From the NCBI GenBank assembly GCA_905234755.1, contig CAJOIT010000004.1, positions 62,001 through 126,000 on the forward strand: 64,000 nt of DNA. The letters run 5' to 3'. The notes under the pieces are model-generated. The model was not told the origin of the DNA. It was given only the letters and a program-made list of their open reading frames with translations, and ran no database searches. Positions 30,281 through 40,751 of the stretch are shown in pieces. This stretch comes from an uncultured Bacteroidales bacterium. GTDB lineage: Bacteria; Bacteroidota; Bacteroidia; Bacteroidales; ML635J-15. Each line of letters starts with the position of its first letter. Within the stretch, counting starts at the first letter, position 1. A program made the translations under genes and the position numbers.

Positions 30281-31105
30281 TTACTTTTTCCTTCTTTCAA
30301 CAATATACTTATTGGATTCCTTCTTAGTGCTGCGAGTCTTATAACCCTTAGCAAGCAATCCCTTTCTCGAACGTGGGTGACCTCCGGAAGCTCTACCTTC
30401 ACCACCACCCATTGGGTGATCAACTGGGTTCATTACGACACCACGGTTGTGCGGACGGCGACCGAACCAGCGTGAACGACCTGCCTTACCGTCGCTCTCG
30501 AGAGCGTGGTCTGCATTCGAAACACTTCCTATGGTTGCCTTGCAGGTAACGAGGATCTTTCTAACTTCACCCGAAGGCATTCTTACGATAGCGTACTTGC
30601 CTTCTCTTGACACTAACTGGGCATACGAGCCTGCGCTTCTGGCGATAACTGCGCCCTGTCCCGGTCTCAACTCAATGTTGTGAACGATTGTTCCCAGTGG
30701 AATATCTTCCATGAACAAAGTGTTGCCCAATTCTGGTGCAACATTCTTGCCCGATTCGAGAACCTGTCCAACCTGGAGTCCGTTTGGAGCGATGATGTAT
30801 CTCTTCTCGCCATCTTCATACGCAACTAAGGCTATACGGGCCGAACGGTTTGGATCGTATTCGATTGCCTTTACCGTTGCCTTCATGCCGTCTCTCTCTC
30901 TCTTGAAATCAATCAAACGGTACTGTCTCTTGTGACCACCACCAATGTAGCGCATGGTCATCTTTCCCTGATTGTTTCTTCCCCCGGATTTTCTTAATGG
31001 TACCAACAAAGATTTTTCCGGCTTTGAGCGTGTGATTTCGTCAAACGCGCTGATAACCTTGAATCTTTGACCCGGTGTTGTCGGATTTAATTTTCTTAAA
31101 GCCAT
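30281..31105 (-). CDS. rplB: 50S ribosomal protein L2
   Basis: Highly conserved protein needed for subunit joining and peptidyl transfer. The 274-residue sequence carries the loop [20 protein letters not shown] near residue 222. The first His is kept and the second, common in proteobacteria, is Met. The C-terminus [18 protein letters not shown] is basic. It lies 18 bp after rplW. Confidence 0.99.
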   Translation of the reverse strand: MALRKLNPTTPGQRFKVISAFDEITRSKPEKSLLVPLRKSGGRNNQGKMTMRYIGGGHKRQYRLIDFKRERDGMKATVKAIEYDPNRSARIALVAYEDGEKRYIIAPNGLQVGQVLESGKNVAPELGNTLFMEDIPLGTIVHNIELRPGQGAVIARSAGSYAQLVSREGKYAIVRMPSGEVRKILVTCKATIGSVSNADHALESDGKAGRSRWFGRRPHNRGVVMNPVDHPMGGGEGRASGGHPRSRKGLLAKGYKTRSTKKESNKYIVERRKK

Positions 31106-31123
31106 CTCTTACTTTACTTATTA

Positions 31124-31414
31124 CTAAATATTGCTATAAAAATCAATAACATTTCCTTCTACGAGCGTGATAACTGCCTTCTTGTAGGAGTTCGATCTGC
31201 CGCGCTGTACGCCGCTCTTTGTGTAGCGAACTTTGAGCTTACCAGAGTAACGCATGGTGTTTACGGAGTCAACCTTCACATCATACATTTTCTCTACAGC
31301 TTCCTTAATCTGCAGCTTGTCTGCTCTCTTATCTACGATAAAACCATAACGGTTGAGCTTTTCACCCAACTTCGTCATCTTTTCGGTCAATATCGGTCTA
31401 AATAATACTTCCAT
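31124..31414 (-). CDS. rplW: 50S ribosomal protein L23
   Basis: Exit-site protein that docks trigger factor and SRP. The 96-residue sequence contains LFRPILTEKMTKLGEKLNRYGFIVDKRADKLQIKEAVEKMYDVKVDSVNTM, the L23 RRM-like fold. It lies 12 bp after rplD. Confidence 0.98.
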   Translation of the reverse strand: MEVLFRPILTEKMTKLGEKLNRYGFIVDKRADKLQIKEAVEKMYDVKVDSVNTMRYSGKLKVRYTKSGVQRGRSNSYKKAVITLVEGNVIDFYSNI

Positions 31415-31426
31415 TTTCTTATCCCG

Positions 31427-32053
31427 TTACGATAAACTATTCTCAAAAACGCAAATTGACTTCTCTTCTACCATGAGAACCGAAGCCCACATAATGTCGT
31501 ATGTTGTTAATTCACTAGCAGTTACGACATTAACATCTTGCAAATTTCGTGCGGACAAATATACATTTTTATTTGATTCCGACATAACAATTAAAACTTT
31601 TTTATTATCAAATTTGAAATTATTTTTCAAGCTGATAATATTCTTGGTTTTAATTTCGTCAAAATTCATATTATCAAGTACATAGATATTGTTGTCCTGC
31701 ATCTTGTAAGTCAATGCCGATTTTCTTGCCAATCTCTTAACTTTCTTGTTAAGCTTGAAGTTGTAAACTCTTGGTTCTGGACCAAATACTCTACCTCCGC
31801 CTCTGAACAATGGGTTCTTGATGCTACCGAAACGAGCGGTACCAGTACCTTTCTGCTTTTTCAACTTCTTTGTACTACCGGAAACTATTCCTCTGTGCAA
31901 CGATGAGTGTGTTCCCTGACGATTGTTTGCCATGTACTGCTTGCAGTCGAGGTAAATGACATGGTCGTTAGGTTCGATTGCAAAAATGGAATCCTTCAAT
32001 TCTACTTTGCGTCCGGTGTTTTCTCCAGATTTATTATATACTGCTACTTCCAT
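31427..32053 (-). CDS. rplD: 50S ribosomal protein L4
   Basis: Part of the exit tunnel constriction with L22. The 208-residue sequence keeps RQGTHSSLHRGIVSGSTKKLKKQKGTGTARFGSIKNPLFRGGGRVFGP, the tunnel loop. The second half is AT-rich and less conserved. Its start shares the last base of the rplC stop (TAATG type, one base at 32053). In E. coli L4 autoregulates the S10 operon, but no leader site was identified here. Confidence 0.98.
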   Translation of the reverse strand: MEVAVYNKSGENTGRKVELKDSIFAIEPNDHVIYLDCKQYMANNRQGTHSSLHRGIVSGSTKKLKKQKGTGTARFGSIKNPLFRGGGRVFGPEPRVYNFKLNKKVKRLARKSALTYKMQDNNIYVLDNMNFDEIKTKNIISLKNNFKFDNKKVLIVMSESNKNVYLSARNLQDVNVVTASELTTYDIMWASVLMVEEKSICVFENSLS

Positions 32054-32670
32054 TATCTTTCAATTATTAAATATGAACCTTTGGCACCCGGAACAGAACC
32101 TTTAACAATCAGAAGATTGCTTTCCGGAATAACCTTCAACACTCTCAAACTTGTAACCTTTACGGAGTCACCTCCCATACGGCCACCCATACGCATTCCC
32201 TTGAATACTCTGGAAGGAGTAGAACATGCGCCCAAAGAACCAGGAGCTCTCAAGCGGTTGTGCTGACCGTGTGTCTTGTCGTTTACACCGCCGAAACCGT
32301 GTCTCTTTACTACACCCTGGAATCCCTTACCTTTGGAAGTTCCACTAACGTCACAAAATTCACCTTCGATGAAGATATTTACATCTACTACTTCACCCAA
32401 AGCCACTTCCTTGCCGAAATTCTTAAACTCTGCCAAGTGCTTCTTGGGAGTTGTTCCAGCCTTTGCGAAATGACCCTTCATTGCTTTGGTCGTACGTTTT
32501 TCCTTTTTTTCATCGAATGCCAACTGAACTGCCTCGTAACCATCCTTTTCTACAGTCTTCAACTGGGTTACAACGCAAGGTCCTGCCTCGATAACAGTGC
32601 ATGGAATGTTCTTTCCCTCAACACTGAAAATGGAAGTCATACCTACTTTTTTACCAATAATTCCTTGCAT
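32053..32670 (-). CDS. rplC: 50S ribosomal protein L3
   Basis: Early-assembly protein reaching the peptidyl transferase centre. The 205-residue sequence starts [15 protein letters not shown] and holds the signature [19 protein letters not shown] and the W-finger-equivalent region [33 protein letters not shown]. It lies 21 bp after rpsJ. Confidence 0.99.
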   Translation of the reverse strand: MQGIIGKKVGMTSIFSVEGKNIPCTVIEAGPCVVTQLKTVEKDGYEAVQLAFDEKKEKRTTKAMKGHFAKAGTTPKKHLAEFKNFGKEVALGEVVDVNIFIEGEFCDVSGTSKGKGFQGVVKRHGFGGVNDKTHGQHNRLRAPGSLGACSTPSRVFKGMRMGGRMGGDSVKVTSLRVLKVIPESNLLIVKGSVPGAKGSYLIIER

Positions 32671-32691
32671 TTCAATACTTTTTTTAAATTA

Positions 32692-33000
32692 CTAACTTGC
32701 TTTAATTTCCACATCTACGCCACTTGGCAATTCCAATTTCATCAACGCATCAATCGTCTTCGATGTCGTACTATAGATATCGAGCAAACGCTTGTACGAA
32801 CTGAGTTCGAACTGTTCTCTCGACTTCTTGTTTACGAATGTCGAACGGTTGACAGTAAAAATACGCTTGTGAGTTGGCAGAGGAATAGGACCTCTTACAA
32901 CTGCTCCGGTAGTTTTTACCGTTTTCAGAATCTTTTCTGCCGACTTGTCAACCAAGTTGTGGTCGTAAGATTTCAGCTTAATTCTAATTTTCTGATTCAT
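32692..33000 (-). CDS. rpsJ: 30S ribosomal protein S10
   Basis: Head protein that also pairs with NusB in antitermination. The 102-residue sequence has [19 protein letters not shown] and the signature [32 protein letters not shown]. It follows fusA by 15 bp, without an intervening tuf gene. This str-S10 fusion is normal for Bacteroidota. Confidence 0.99.
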   Translation of the reverse strand: MNQKIRIKLKSYDHNLVDKSAEKILKTVKTTGAVVRGPIPLPTHKRIFTVNRSTFVNKKSREQFELSSYKRLLDIYSTTSKTIDALMKLELPSGVDVEIKAS

Positions 33001-33015
33001 ACTTAATTACTATAA

Positions 33016-35112
33016 TTAAAAAATAAATTTTCTATTGTCTATTAATTTCTGTTGTATATCTGTAGGCACTTTCTCGTATGCTGAGAACTCCATGCTGAAT
33101 ATTGCTCTGCCTGAGCTCAATGTACGCAGTGCCGTGATGTATCCGAATTGTTCTGCCAGCGGAACCTTGGCCTTCAACACCCTGTGCATACCCTTGGTAT
33201 CCATACCTTCGATTACAGCTCTTCTTCTGTTAAGGTCTGCACTGATGTCGCCAAGATATTCGTCTGGTGTAAGGATCTCTATCTTCATTATCGGTTCGAG
33301 CAATACGGTCTTGAGCATCTTTGATGCTTCCTTGAAGCAAACGCCTGCAGCAATCTTGAACGACAACTCGTCGCTGTCAACCGGGTGGAACGAAGCATCG
33401 ATAAGTTCTACCTTCATGTTGTGGACAGGATAACCGAGCAGCGGACCATTCGACATCGCCTCCTTGAATCCGGCTTCTACGCCCTTGACATACTCAGCAG
33501 GCAACTTGTCGCCTTTGAGCTTGTTGACGAACTCGAATCCGCTCTCGTCCGAATCTGCCGCACCGATGTTGACGGTAATATCGGCAAACTTTCCTTTTCC
33601 ACCTGTCTGCTTCTTGAACACCACATTGTGCTGCACGCTGCCGATAAACTCTTCCTTATAGTTTACCTGCTGTTTGCCCTGAATTATCTTCAGACCGAAC
33701 TCGCGAACGAGACGGTCGATGATAATTTCAAGATGAAGCTCGCCCATTCCGCTGATGAGCATCTGTCCCGACATCTCGTCTATTCTAACGGCAAAAGTCG
33801 GATCCTCTTCCGACAACTTTTCAAGTGCTATGTTCAGCTTCTCTATGTCAGCCTGCGACTGTGCTTCGATGGCTATCGAAATCACAGGTTCGGGGAACTT
33901 CATCCTCTCCAAGACTATCGGCTTCCTTTCATCACACAAGGTGTCGCCTGTGAAAACATCCTTCAGACCAACCACTGCGCAGATGTCGCCGGCCTCAACC
34001 GACTCTATCTGATTCTGCTTGTTGGAATGCATCTGGAATATTCTTGTAACCCTTTCCTTGCGACCTGTACGAACATTGTAAACCATGTCGCCGGTCTTTA
34101 TAGTACCACTATATATTCTAAGGTATGAAAGTTTTCCTACAAAGGAGTTTGCCATAATCTTGAAGCACATTGCTGCAAGAGGACCTTCGGCATCAGCATG
34201 GCGGCTGATGATTTCCTCGGTCTTAGGATGATGTCCGCTGATAGCTTTGACATCGAGTGGAGAAGGAAGATATTCGCATATTGCATCGAGCAATAATTGA
34301 ATACCTTTGTTCTTGAATGCGGAACCGCAAAATACTGGAACGCATTTTTCCTCGATAACAGCCTTGCGCAATACCTTCTTAATGTCGGCAATTGATACGC
34401 TGTTTCTGTCGTCAAGGAACTTTTCCATGAGTTCGTCATCGAACTCAACAATAGTTTCCAATAATTTTTCGCGGTACTCTTCCACTTCCGACTTCATGGC
34501 TTCGGGAATTGCGACTTCGTTGAACTTAACGCCCAACGATTCTTCGTCCCATTCGTATGCCTTGTTTTCGAGCAAGTCAACGATTCCAGAGAAAGAATCG
34601 CCGTCGCCTATGGGCAACTGCATTGCAACTGGGTTTGCACCGAGTTTCTTTTCAATCTGCTGGAGAACGCCAATGAAGTCTGCTCCAGTCCTGTCCATCT
34701 TGTTGACGAAAGCAAGACGTGGAACATTGTACTTGTTTGCCTGATGCCAGACAGTTTCGCTCTGTGGCTCTACACCTCCCACCGCACAGAATACTGCGAC
34801 AGCACCATCGAGCACGCGTAGCGACCTTTCGACTTCGACTGTGAAATCAACGTGTCCCGGAGTATCAATGATGTTGATCTTGTAATCATTATCATTTGTT
34901 TTCCAGAAAGCTGTCGTTGCTGCCGAAGTGATGGTTATGCCACGCTCCTGCTCCTGTGCCATCCAGTCCATTGTGGCAGTGCCTTCGTGGACTTCGCCAA
35001 GCTTGTAGTTGACACCGGTATAATACAGAATGCGCTCAGTAGTCGTAGTCTTACCTGCGTCTATGTGAGCCATTATGCCGATGTTTCTAGTATTTACAAG
35101 CGTAGCGTTCAT
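33016..35112 (-). CDS. fusA: Elongation factor G
   Basis: GTPase that drives translocation. The 698-residue protein has all five G motifs, including [19 protein letters not shown] (P-loop, about 16-34), DTPGH (about 87) and [10 protein letters not shown] (about 141). Domains II-V follow, with the domain IV tip near residue 500. It lies between rpsG (18 bp) and rpsJ (15 bp). No fusidic-acid-resistance change can be judged by eye. Confidence 0.99.
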   Translation of the reverse strand: MNATLVNTRNIGIMAHIDAGKTTTTERILYYTGVNYKLGEVHEGTATMDWMAQEQERGITITSAATTAFWKTNDNDYKINIIDTPGHVDFTVEVERSLRVLDGAVAVFCAVGGVEPQSETVWHQANKYNVPRLAFVNKMDRTGADFIGVLQQIEKKLGANPVAMQLPIGDGDSFSGIVDLLENKAYEWDEESLGVKFNEVAIPEAMKSEVEEYREKLLETIVEFDDELMEKFLDDRNSVSIADIKKVLRKAVIEEKCVPVFCGSAFKNKGIQLLLDAICEYLPSPLDVKAISGHHPKTEEIISRHADAEGPLAAMCFKIMANSFVGKLSYLRIYSGTIKTGDMVYNVRTGRKERVTRIFQMHSNKQNQIESVEAGDICAVVGLKDVFTGDTLCDERKPIVLERMKFPEPVISIAIEAQSQADIEKLNIALEKLSEEDPTFAVRIDEMSGQMLISGMGELHLEIIIDRLVREFGLKIIQGKQQVNYKEEFIGSVQHNVVFKKQTGGKGKFADITVNIGAADSDESGFEFVNKLKGDKLPAEYVKGVEAGFKEAMSNGPLLGYPVHNMKVELIDASFHPVDSDELSFKIAAGVCFKEASKMLKTVLLEPIMKIEILTPDEYLGDISADLNRRRAVIEGMDTKGMHRVLKAKVPLAEQFGYITALRTLSSGRAIFSMEFSAYEKVPTDIQQKLIDNRKFIF

Positions 35113-35130
35113 TTTGTGCGGTTTGTAAAA

Positions 35131-35607
35131 CTAAAATTTGAAGTGAGAGAACGCCTTGTTAGCCTCTGCCATTCTGTGGGTATCTTCTTTCTTCTTGAAA
35201 GCAGAACCTTCGCAGTTGTAAGCAGCGAGAATTTCAGCAGAAAGTTTGTCGGCCATTGACTTGCCAGCGCGCTTGCGAGCGAATGACAACATCCACTTGT
35301 GGCTGATAGAAATCTTTCTGTCGGCACGTATTTCGGTAGGAACCTGGAATGTAGCACCACCTATTCTACGGCTCTTAACCTCTACGGACGGAGTGATGTT
35401 GTCGAGAGCTTTCTTCCAAATTTCCAATGGAGTCTCTTCGCTGTCCTTCATCTTCTTTCCGATAAGGTCCATGCATTCATAAAAAATCTTAAATGAAGTG
35501 GATTTCTTTCCGTCCCACATCATATCGTTTACAAAACGAGTTACGCGAACATCATTATACTTGGGATCCGGAAGAATCGTTCTTTTTCTTGGCTTAGATT
35601 TTCTCAT
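35131..35607 (-). CDS. rpsG: 30S ribosomal protein S7
   Basis: Primary assembly protein of the 30S head. The 158-residue sequence has [23 protein letters not shown] near the N-terminus and [19 protein letters not shown], the rRNA-binding beta ribbon. It lies 21 bp after rpsL. Confidence 0.99.
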   Translation of the reverse strand: MRKSKPRKRTILPDPKYNDVRVTRFVNDMMWDGKKSTSFKIFYECMDLIGKKMKDSEETPLEIWKKALDNITPSVEVKSRRIGGATFQVPTEIRADRKISISHKWMLSFARKRAGKSMADKLSAEILAAYNCEGSAFKKKEDTHRMAEANKAFSHFKF

Positions 35608-35628
35608 CTCTATTTATCTTTATACTAA

Positions 35629-36021
35629 TTATTTCTTTGCAGCAGCTTTTGCTTTCGGTCTCTTGGTTCCGTACTTGGAACGTCTCTGTGTACGTCCATC
35701 AACGCCGGCAGCATCCAAACCGCCTCTTACGATGTGATATCTTACACCTGGCAAATCCTTTACCCTGCCACCACGAACCATTACGATCGAGTGTTCCTGC
35801 AAGTTGTGGCCTTCGCCTGGAATGTAAGCGTTGACTTCCTTACCGTTAGTTAATCTAACCCTTGCAACCTTACGCATTGCTGAGTTAGGTTTTTTAGGTG
35901 TTGTTGTGTACACTCTCGTGCAAACACCTCTTCTCTGTGGGCACGAATCAAGTGCAGGCGATTTACTCTTGTCGGCTGCAACATATCTGCCTTTTCTTAC
36001 TAATTGCTGTATCGTTGGCAT
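35629..36021 (-). CDS. rpsL: 30S ribosomal protein S12
   Basis: Decoding-centre protein. The 130-residue sequence holds the streptomycin-site loop [21 protein letters not shown] with lysine at the position that commonly mutates to resistance, and [20 protein letters not shown]. It has a lysine/alanine tail ([11 protein letters not shown]). It is the first gene of the long ribosomal transcript, with a clear promoter upstream. Confidence 0.99.
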   Translation of the reverse strand: MPTIQQLVRKGRYVAADKSKSPALDSCPQRRGVCTRVYTTTPKKPNSAMRKVARVRLTNGKEVNAYIPGEGHNLQEHSIVMVRGGRVKDLPGVRYHIVRGGLDAAGVDGRTQRRSKYGTKRPKAKAAAKK

Positions 36022-36078
36022 ATAACCTATTTATTTTTAATAATTTTACTCTAATTTACATTTACAAAATTTGGACTG

Positions 36079-36108
36079 CAAAGGTAGAACATTTTTTTTT
36101 ACCAACAA
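36079..36108 (-). promoter_or_regulatory. Sigma-ABfr promoter of the ribosomal operon
   Basis: On the minus strand TACCTTTG (plus CAAAGGTA at 36079-36086) is a perfect -7 element with a TTG (36106-36108) 19 bp upstream. The rpsL start codon is about 57 bp downstream. The adjacent T/A-rich tract could strengthen it. Confidence 0.8.
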
Positions 36109-36266
36109 TATAACTTTTTTATTTTTTTTAAAATAATTTTTGTGAGCATCTAAAATTTTATCAACATAAGTTAATTTCCTCATAAAAGTCTGATTACAAA
36201 AAGGCATTTGGCAGTACTAAAAAATATTTATTAACAACGGACAAAATTTTTGTGAAACAATAACAC

Positions 36267-36295
36267 TTTGCTTTTGCCAAATAATATTATCTTTG
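36267..36295 (+). promoter_or_regulatory. Sigma-ABfr promoter of the lipoprotein-uvrC operon
   Basis: TTTG at 36267-36270 and TATCTTTG at 36288-36295, 17 bp apart, lie 24 bp before the lipoprotein start codon. The rest of the 297-bp gap (36022-36318) is AT-rich and shows no gene. Confidence 0.8.
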
Positions 36296-36318
36296 CATAA
36301 ATATCAAATTTTAAACAA

Positions 36319-37407
36319 ATGAAACTGCAAGGATTTTCAATTTTGTCCCTTATTATATTATTAATAGGTATAACATCCTGTGAACCGATAGGCGAAAACC
36401 AAGCATCCACAATAACGGTAAACTCAGACATAATTTCGCCAACCACATGGGAAGAGGGCAACAACTACATCATTGAAAAGGAAAACCTATACATAAGTGC
36501 AGACCTAACTATAGAAGCTGGCGTAACAATAAAGATTATGTCGGGAGGCAATATTATTATCAAGGGCGAGGGCGACATTATTGCCAACGGCACCAAAGCC
36601 AAGCCTATAGTATTCACATCGATAAAGGATGACAATCACGGCAACGACACCAACAAGGATGGCGACAACACTATTCCCGCCGCTGGCGACTGGGGATGCA
36701 TAAACTTGAACGGCTCGCAAAACTCGACATTCACATACTGTCAGTTCATGTATGGAGGTCGCGACAACTCCAACCCAGCAACCGTAGATGTGTCATCTGA
36801 AGCAACTGCCTCTTTCTCAAACTGCGTATTCGCACACAATTCCGGAGGTCTGTTAAACAATATTTATGTTGGCGCTCTCAATGCATCGAATGCAAACAAA
36901 AATACTAGCATCACCGACTGCCAATTCTACGGCAACAAAGTTCCCGTTACCATAAATGCAGAAATGAGCATCGACAACTCAAACACCTTCTCAAACGAAG
37001 GCACTGCAAACATCTGTAACGGAATTTTCGTTTCAGGCGAAAATGTAACCAGCGACATTAGCTGGCTTGAGGATGAAGTCGCCTTCGTAGTAACCGCCTC
37101 CGACCTCGAAATCGGAATCAACACCAAACTCACATTGGGAAACAATGTGGTAATCAAATTTGCCGAACACTCTTCAATGACTGTAATGTCGGGCGAAGGA
37201 TGCCTTGTGAACCATGACGGTCCAGGTGTTTTCTTTACATCACTCAAAGACGATGAACACAAGGGCGACACCAATGGAGACGGAGACGAAACCATACCTG
37301 CAGAAGCAGATTGGACAGGCATCTACTTGGACAACTGGAAATCGGCAAGACAATACGCCAACTGGCCAAATATACTGTACAACGACCCGCATCCGCCTGT
37401 AAAATGA
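36319..37407 (+). CDS. Lipoprotein with predicted parallel beta-helix
   Basis: The 362-residue protein has a lipoprotein signal peptide ending in the lipobox GITSC (Cys21). The body is rich in Asn, Gly, Ser and Thr with beta-helix-like turns (ITDCQFYGNKVPVTINAEM). Two copies of an acidic motif occur, near residues 100-128 (TSIKDDNHGNDTNKDGDNTIP) and near the C-terminus (TSLKDDEHKGDTNGDGDETIP), each followed by a DW. They look like calcium-binding DxDGD loops. Its substrate is unknown. Its stop overlaps the uvrC start by 4 bp (ATGA). Confidence 0.88.
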   Translation: MKLQGFSILSLIILLIGITSCEPIGENQASTITVNSDIISPTTWEEGNNYIIEKENLYISADLTIEAGVTIKIMSGGNIIIKGEGDIIANGTKAKPIVFTSIKDDNHGNDTNKDGDNTIPAAGDWGCINLNGSQNSTFTYCQFMYGGRDNSNPATVDVSSEATASFSNCVFAHNSGGLLNNIYVGALNASNANKNTSITDCQFYGNKVPVTINAEMSIDNSNTFSNEGTANICNGIFVSGENVTSDISWLEDEVAFVVTASDLEIGINTKLTLGNNVVIKFAEHSSMTVMSGEGCLVNHDGPGVFFTSLKDDEHKGDTNGDGDETIPAEADWTGIYLDNWKSARQYANWPNILYNDPHPPVK

Positions 37408-39206
37408 ATGCATCGGAACATGTTGCAAATATCGTCAAGGCTTTGCCCAAAGCCCCCGGCGTATATAGGTATTTCGACAAGGACGGAACAATAATATATG
37501 TCGGCAAGGCTAAAAATCTTAAAAACCGCGTCAGTTCATATTTCCTGTCGTCAAACAAGTTGAGCCGCAAGACTCAAATTCTTGTCAGCCAAATATGCGA
37601 CATTGAATACACCGTAGTTGACAGCGAAAGCGAAGCCCTGCTGCTCGAGAATGTGCTGATAAAACGGCTTCAGCCCAAATACAACATCATGCTCAAGGAC
37701 GACAAGACCTATCCTTGGGTATGCATAACCAACGAGGAATTTCCAAGAATCCTATACACTCGACACAAGACCGACAACGGCGAATACTTCGGTCCGTTCT
37801 CATCGGTATATACCATAAAGACCTTGCTTGCGCTTATCCAACAGCTCTACCCTATCCGTTCCTGTAAGCACAACATTACCGAACAGGGAATCAAGGACGG
37901 CAAATTCGACATCTGCCTCGACTATCACATCGGCAACTGCCTTGGTCCGTGCATCGGAAAAATCGACAAGGAGACATACTCCGCCATGTTTGTCGACATC
38001 CGCAAAATTTTGCGTGGCGACCTCCAACTCGTGCAAGGTTTCCTGAAGCAAAAAATGCAAGCCCATGCGGCAAAACTGGAATTCGAAGAGGCATCCAAGT
38101 TTAAGCAAAAGCTTGACATACTGGAAAATTACCGCAGCAAATCGACAGTTGTCGACACCAACATATCAAACATAGAGGCTTACGGATTTGCAAAAGACAT
38201 AAACTCCTGCTACATAAGCTACCTGAGAATACAGAACGGTACCATAATAGCATCGCACTCGTTGGAAATCCGCAAGCGCATCGAGGAAACCGACGAGGAC
38301 ATACTTGCATACGCCATAGTCGACATACGCGAGGAGCTAAAAAGCACAGTTAAGACAATCATCCTGCCGTTCAAGATTGATTTTCCAATCGAAAATGTAA
38401 AATTCGAGTACCCGCAGAAAGGCGACAAGGGCAAAATTCTGGAACTCGCCAACCGCAATGCAAAGTTCTACATGCTTGAAAAGCACAAGCAGGTAGAAAG
38501 CAAAGATCCCGAAAAGAACACCCAACGCAAACTCGAAACCCTGAAATCGGATTTGAAGATGGATGTGTTGCCTGTCCATATTGAGTGCTTCGACAACTCC
38601 AACATACAGGGAACCAATCCAGTAGCTTCGTGCGTGGTATTCAAGAATGCCAAGCCATCGAAAAAGGATTACCGCCATTTCAACATAAAGACCGTAGTTG
38701 GAGCCAACGACTTCGCCTCAATGGAAGAAATCATCTATCGTCGCTACCATCGTCTGCTCGAAGAAGGAGAACCTCTACCTCAATTAATTGTTGTCGATGG
38801 TGGCAAAGTGCAACTTTCGTTTGCTGTGCGAAGCCTCGAAAAGTTAGGGCTGATTGGCAAAGTGACAATAATTGGCATTGCAAAGCGGCTCGAGGAAATA
38901 TTCTTCCCCGGCGATGACATTCCTCTGTACTTGGACAAGAACTCCGAATCATTGAAGATAATACAACAGGCTCGAGACGAGGCTCACCGCTTCGGCATAA
39001 CCTTCCACCGCAAGAAACGATCCGACAATTTCCTCAAAAGCGAACTTGATGATATAAAAGGCATAGGACCAAAGACAAAAACCATCCTGCTTAAGGAATT
39101 CAAGACCATCAGCGGAATAAAGGAGGCAAGCATGGAAAGACTGACGGAAGTATTAGGTATGGCGAAGGCAGGGATAATATATGGTTATTTTCATAAATAT
39201 AGATAA
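37404..39206 (+). CDS. uvrC: Excinuclease ABC subunit C
   Basis: Makes both incisions in nucleotide excision repair. The chosen start gives exactly 600 residues. The GIY-YIG domain is at the N-terminus (PGVYRYFDKDGTIIYVGKAKNLKNRVSSYF), the UVR motif near residue 205-240 (EFEEASKFKQKLDILENY), the RNase-H-like endonuclease domain follows (IECFDNSNIQGTNPVAS, VVDGGKVQL), and the helix-hairpin-helix tail ends the protein (LDDIKGIGPKTKTILL). An in-frame ATG upstream at 37311 would run 97 bp into the lipoprotein gene and adds no homologous sequence, so it is rejected. Confidence 0.98.
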   Translation: MNASEHVANIVKALPKAPGVYRYFDKDGTIIYVGKAKNLKNRVSSYFLSSNKLSRKTQILVSQICDIEYTVVDSESEALLLENVLIKRLQPKYNIMLKDDKTYPWVCITNEEFPRILYTRHKTDNGEYFGPFSSVYTIKTLLALIQQLYPIRSCKHNITEQGIKDGKFDICLDYHIGNCLGPCIGKIDKETYSAMFVDIRKILRGDLQLVQGFLKQKMQAHAAKLEFEEASKFKQKLDILENYRSKSTVVDTNISNIEAYGFAKDINSCYISYLRIQNGTIIASHSLEIRKRIEETDEDILAYAIVDIREELKSTVKTIILPFKIDFPIENVKFEYPQKGDKGKILELANRNAKFYMLEKHKQVESKDPEKNTQRKLETLKSDLKMDVLPVHIECFDNSNIQGTNPVASCVVFKNAKPSKKDYRHFNIKTVVGANDFASMEEIIYRRYHRLLEEGEPLPQLIVVDGGKVQLSFAVRSLEKLGLIGKVTIIGIAKRLEEIFFPGDDIPLYLDKNSESLKIIQQARDEAHRFGITFHRKKRSDNFLKSELDDIKGIGPKTKTILLKEFKTISGIKEASMERLTEVLGMAKAGIIYGYFHKYR

Positions 39207-39215
39207 AGTACAATA

Positions 39216-40493
39216 TTATCTTATAATATCAAATGTTTCCTTATCAAATTGTGGTATAGCAATACAATTGCCATTCTTATCTAATATTCCTACCTTATCC
39301 CCCATAAGCACATAAAAAACATGCAAATTCCGATTATCAGACCATTGATGGTCTAAATATATGATAGAATCATATACGGGATTTATAACAAATTTCCCTA
39401 ATTCGTCAATGTATCCACATTTGCCATTAACAGAAACCCACGCCAATCCATTTTCATAGAAATATCCATCCAAATTAACATAATCAAACTGTGGTTCAAT
39501 AACAATTTTTCCTTTCCTGTCTATATATCCCCACTTTCCATTTACTTCAATTGCAGCTAAACCATTTTCTGCAAAATAACCTATATAATCGAACTGTGGA
39601 CTAATAACAAATTTACCAGTTTTGTCTATACTCCCCATCTTTCCATTTATTATAACTTCTGCCAACCCATCTGCACCAAATCCATTGGTATTATCAAACT
39701 GCGGACTGATTATGATTTTTCCTGACCTATCAACAAATCCCCACTTGCCGTTTACTTCTATTTCTTTTAATCCGATTTCATCGTATGATGTTTCTTTTTC
39801 ACCCTGAGGTTCACCGACAAATCTTCCAGCCTTGTCTATATACTCCTCCTTACCATTTATTTTAACACGAGCAAATCCGTTTTCATCAAAGCTACTTGCA
39901 TCATCAAACTGTGGACTAATAGCAATTTTTCCTGTCATGTTTATATATCCCCATTTCCTATTTATTTCTACTGCTGCCAGCCCATTTTTGGCAAAATAAT
40001 CCGCATAATCCAATTGAGGGCTAACAATCATTTTCCCTGTTCTGTCTATATAACCCCATTTTCTATCTATCCTAACTGCAGCTAAACCATTTTCAAAACT
40101 CATTGCCATATCAAACTGTGGGCTAATAACAATTTTTTTTGTCTTGTCTATATAACCCCATTTATTGTTCACAATAACAAGTGACAAGCCATCTTCTTCT
40201 AGGGCATGCCCGTTTTCATCATTATGACTTACATAATCGTATTGAGGGTCAACGACTAACTTCCCCGTCTGGTCTATATATCCATATTTGCCATTTATTC
40301 TAACACGAGCCAATCCAAATTCATAAAAATCAACGCTTTCATACTTAGGTTCCACAACAAACTGACCCGACTTATCAACAAAACCCCATTTACCATTAAG
40401 ACATACAGGGAACAAATTGGTTCCATCACCATCTGCCAAGACAGAAATACAAGAAAGCAAGATAACGCCAATAATCAATACTATTCTTTTCAT
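39216..40493 (-). CDS. Secreted WG-repeat protein
   Basis: The 425-residue protein has a signal peptide (MKRIVLIIGVILLSCISVLA) and then eleven WG (KWG) repeats of about 35-45 residues. Each repeat has the form NGKWGYIDKTGKIVISPQFD followed by a spacer with ENGLAAVxI. The sixth, eighth, tenth and eleventh are diverged (GKEEYID, GKMGSID, GKCGYID, DKVGILD). WG repeats are thought to form a beta-rich binding surface, and the function is unknown. It converges on uvrC with a 9-bp gap. Confidence 0.93.
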   Translation of the reverse strand: MKRIVLIIGVILLSCISVLADGDGTNLFPVCLNGKWGFVDKSGQFVVEPKYESVDFYEFGLARVRINGKYGYIDQTGKLVVDPQYDYVSHNDENGHALEEDGLSLVIVNNKWGYIDKTKKIVISPQFDMAMSFENGLAAVRIDRKWGYIDRTGKMIVSPQLDYADYFAKNGLAAVEINRKWGYINMTGKIAISPQFDDASSFDENGFARVKINGKEEYIDKAGRFVGEPQGEKETSYDEIGLKEIEVNGKWGFVDRSGKIIISPQFDNTNGFGADGLAEVIINGKMGSIDKTGKFVISPQFDYIGYFAENGLAAIEVNGKWGYIDRKGKIVIEPQFDYVNLDGYFYENGLAWVSVNGKCGYIDELGKFVINPVYDSIIYLDHQWSDNRNLHVFYVLMGDKVGILDKNGNCIAIPQFDKETFDIIR

Positions 40494-40612
40494 ATATTTA
40501 TTTTTTATTTGTCACTGAATCCTCGATATTTTTAAGCAATATAAAGGATTCAGAATCTAATTACATTTTCCTAATTTATGCCAAACACCATTCTAAATAG
40601 GCATTAACGCAA

Positions 40613-40620
40613 CAAAGTTA
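40613..40620 (-). promoter_or_regulatory. -7 element of the WG-repeat gene
   Basis: TAACTTTG on the minus strand, about 120 bp before the start codon. No clear -33 TTG at the right distance, so this is a weaker call. Confidence 0.4.
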
Positions 40621-40726
40621 ATGTTTTTCATTATCATATAGAAAAAATATTTGTATTTTTATTTGTCCGCAGACCATCTGCCCACATAAAAATTCGACAC
40701 CATAGTTCATTATCGTAAATAATGCT

Positions 40727-40734
40727 TATCTTTG
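40727..40734 (+). promoter_or_regulatory. -7 element of the CvpA-like gene
   Basis: TATCTTTG lies just inside a possible upstream ATG (40722) and 18 bp before the ATG at 40752. A promoter here means transcription starts after 40722, which fixes the start codon at 40752. Confidence 0.65.
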
Positions 40735-40751
40735 CTCCAAATATAAGCAAT

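Noticed and set aside
37311..37403. An earlier uvrC start
   Set aside because: It overlaps the lipoprotein gene by 97 bp and adds residues unlike any UvrC. The ATG at 37404 gives a 600-residue protein and an ATGA overlap.
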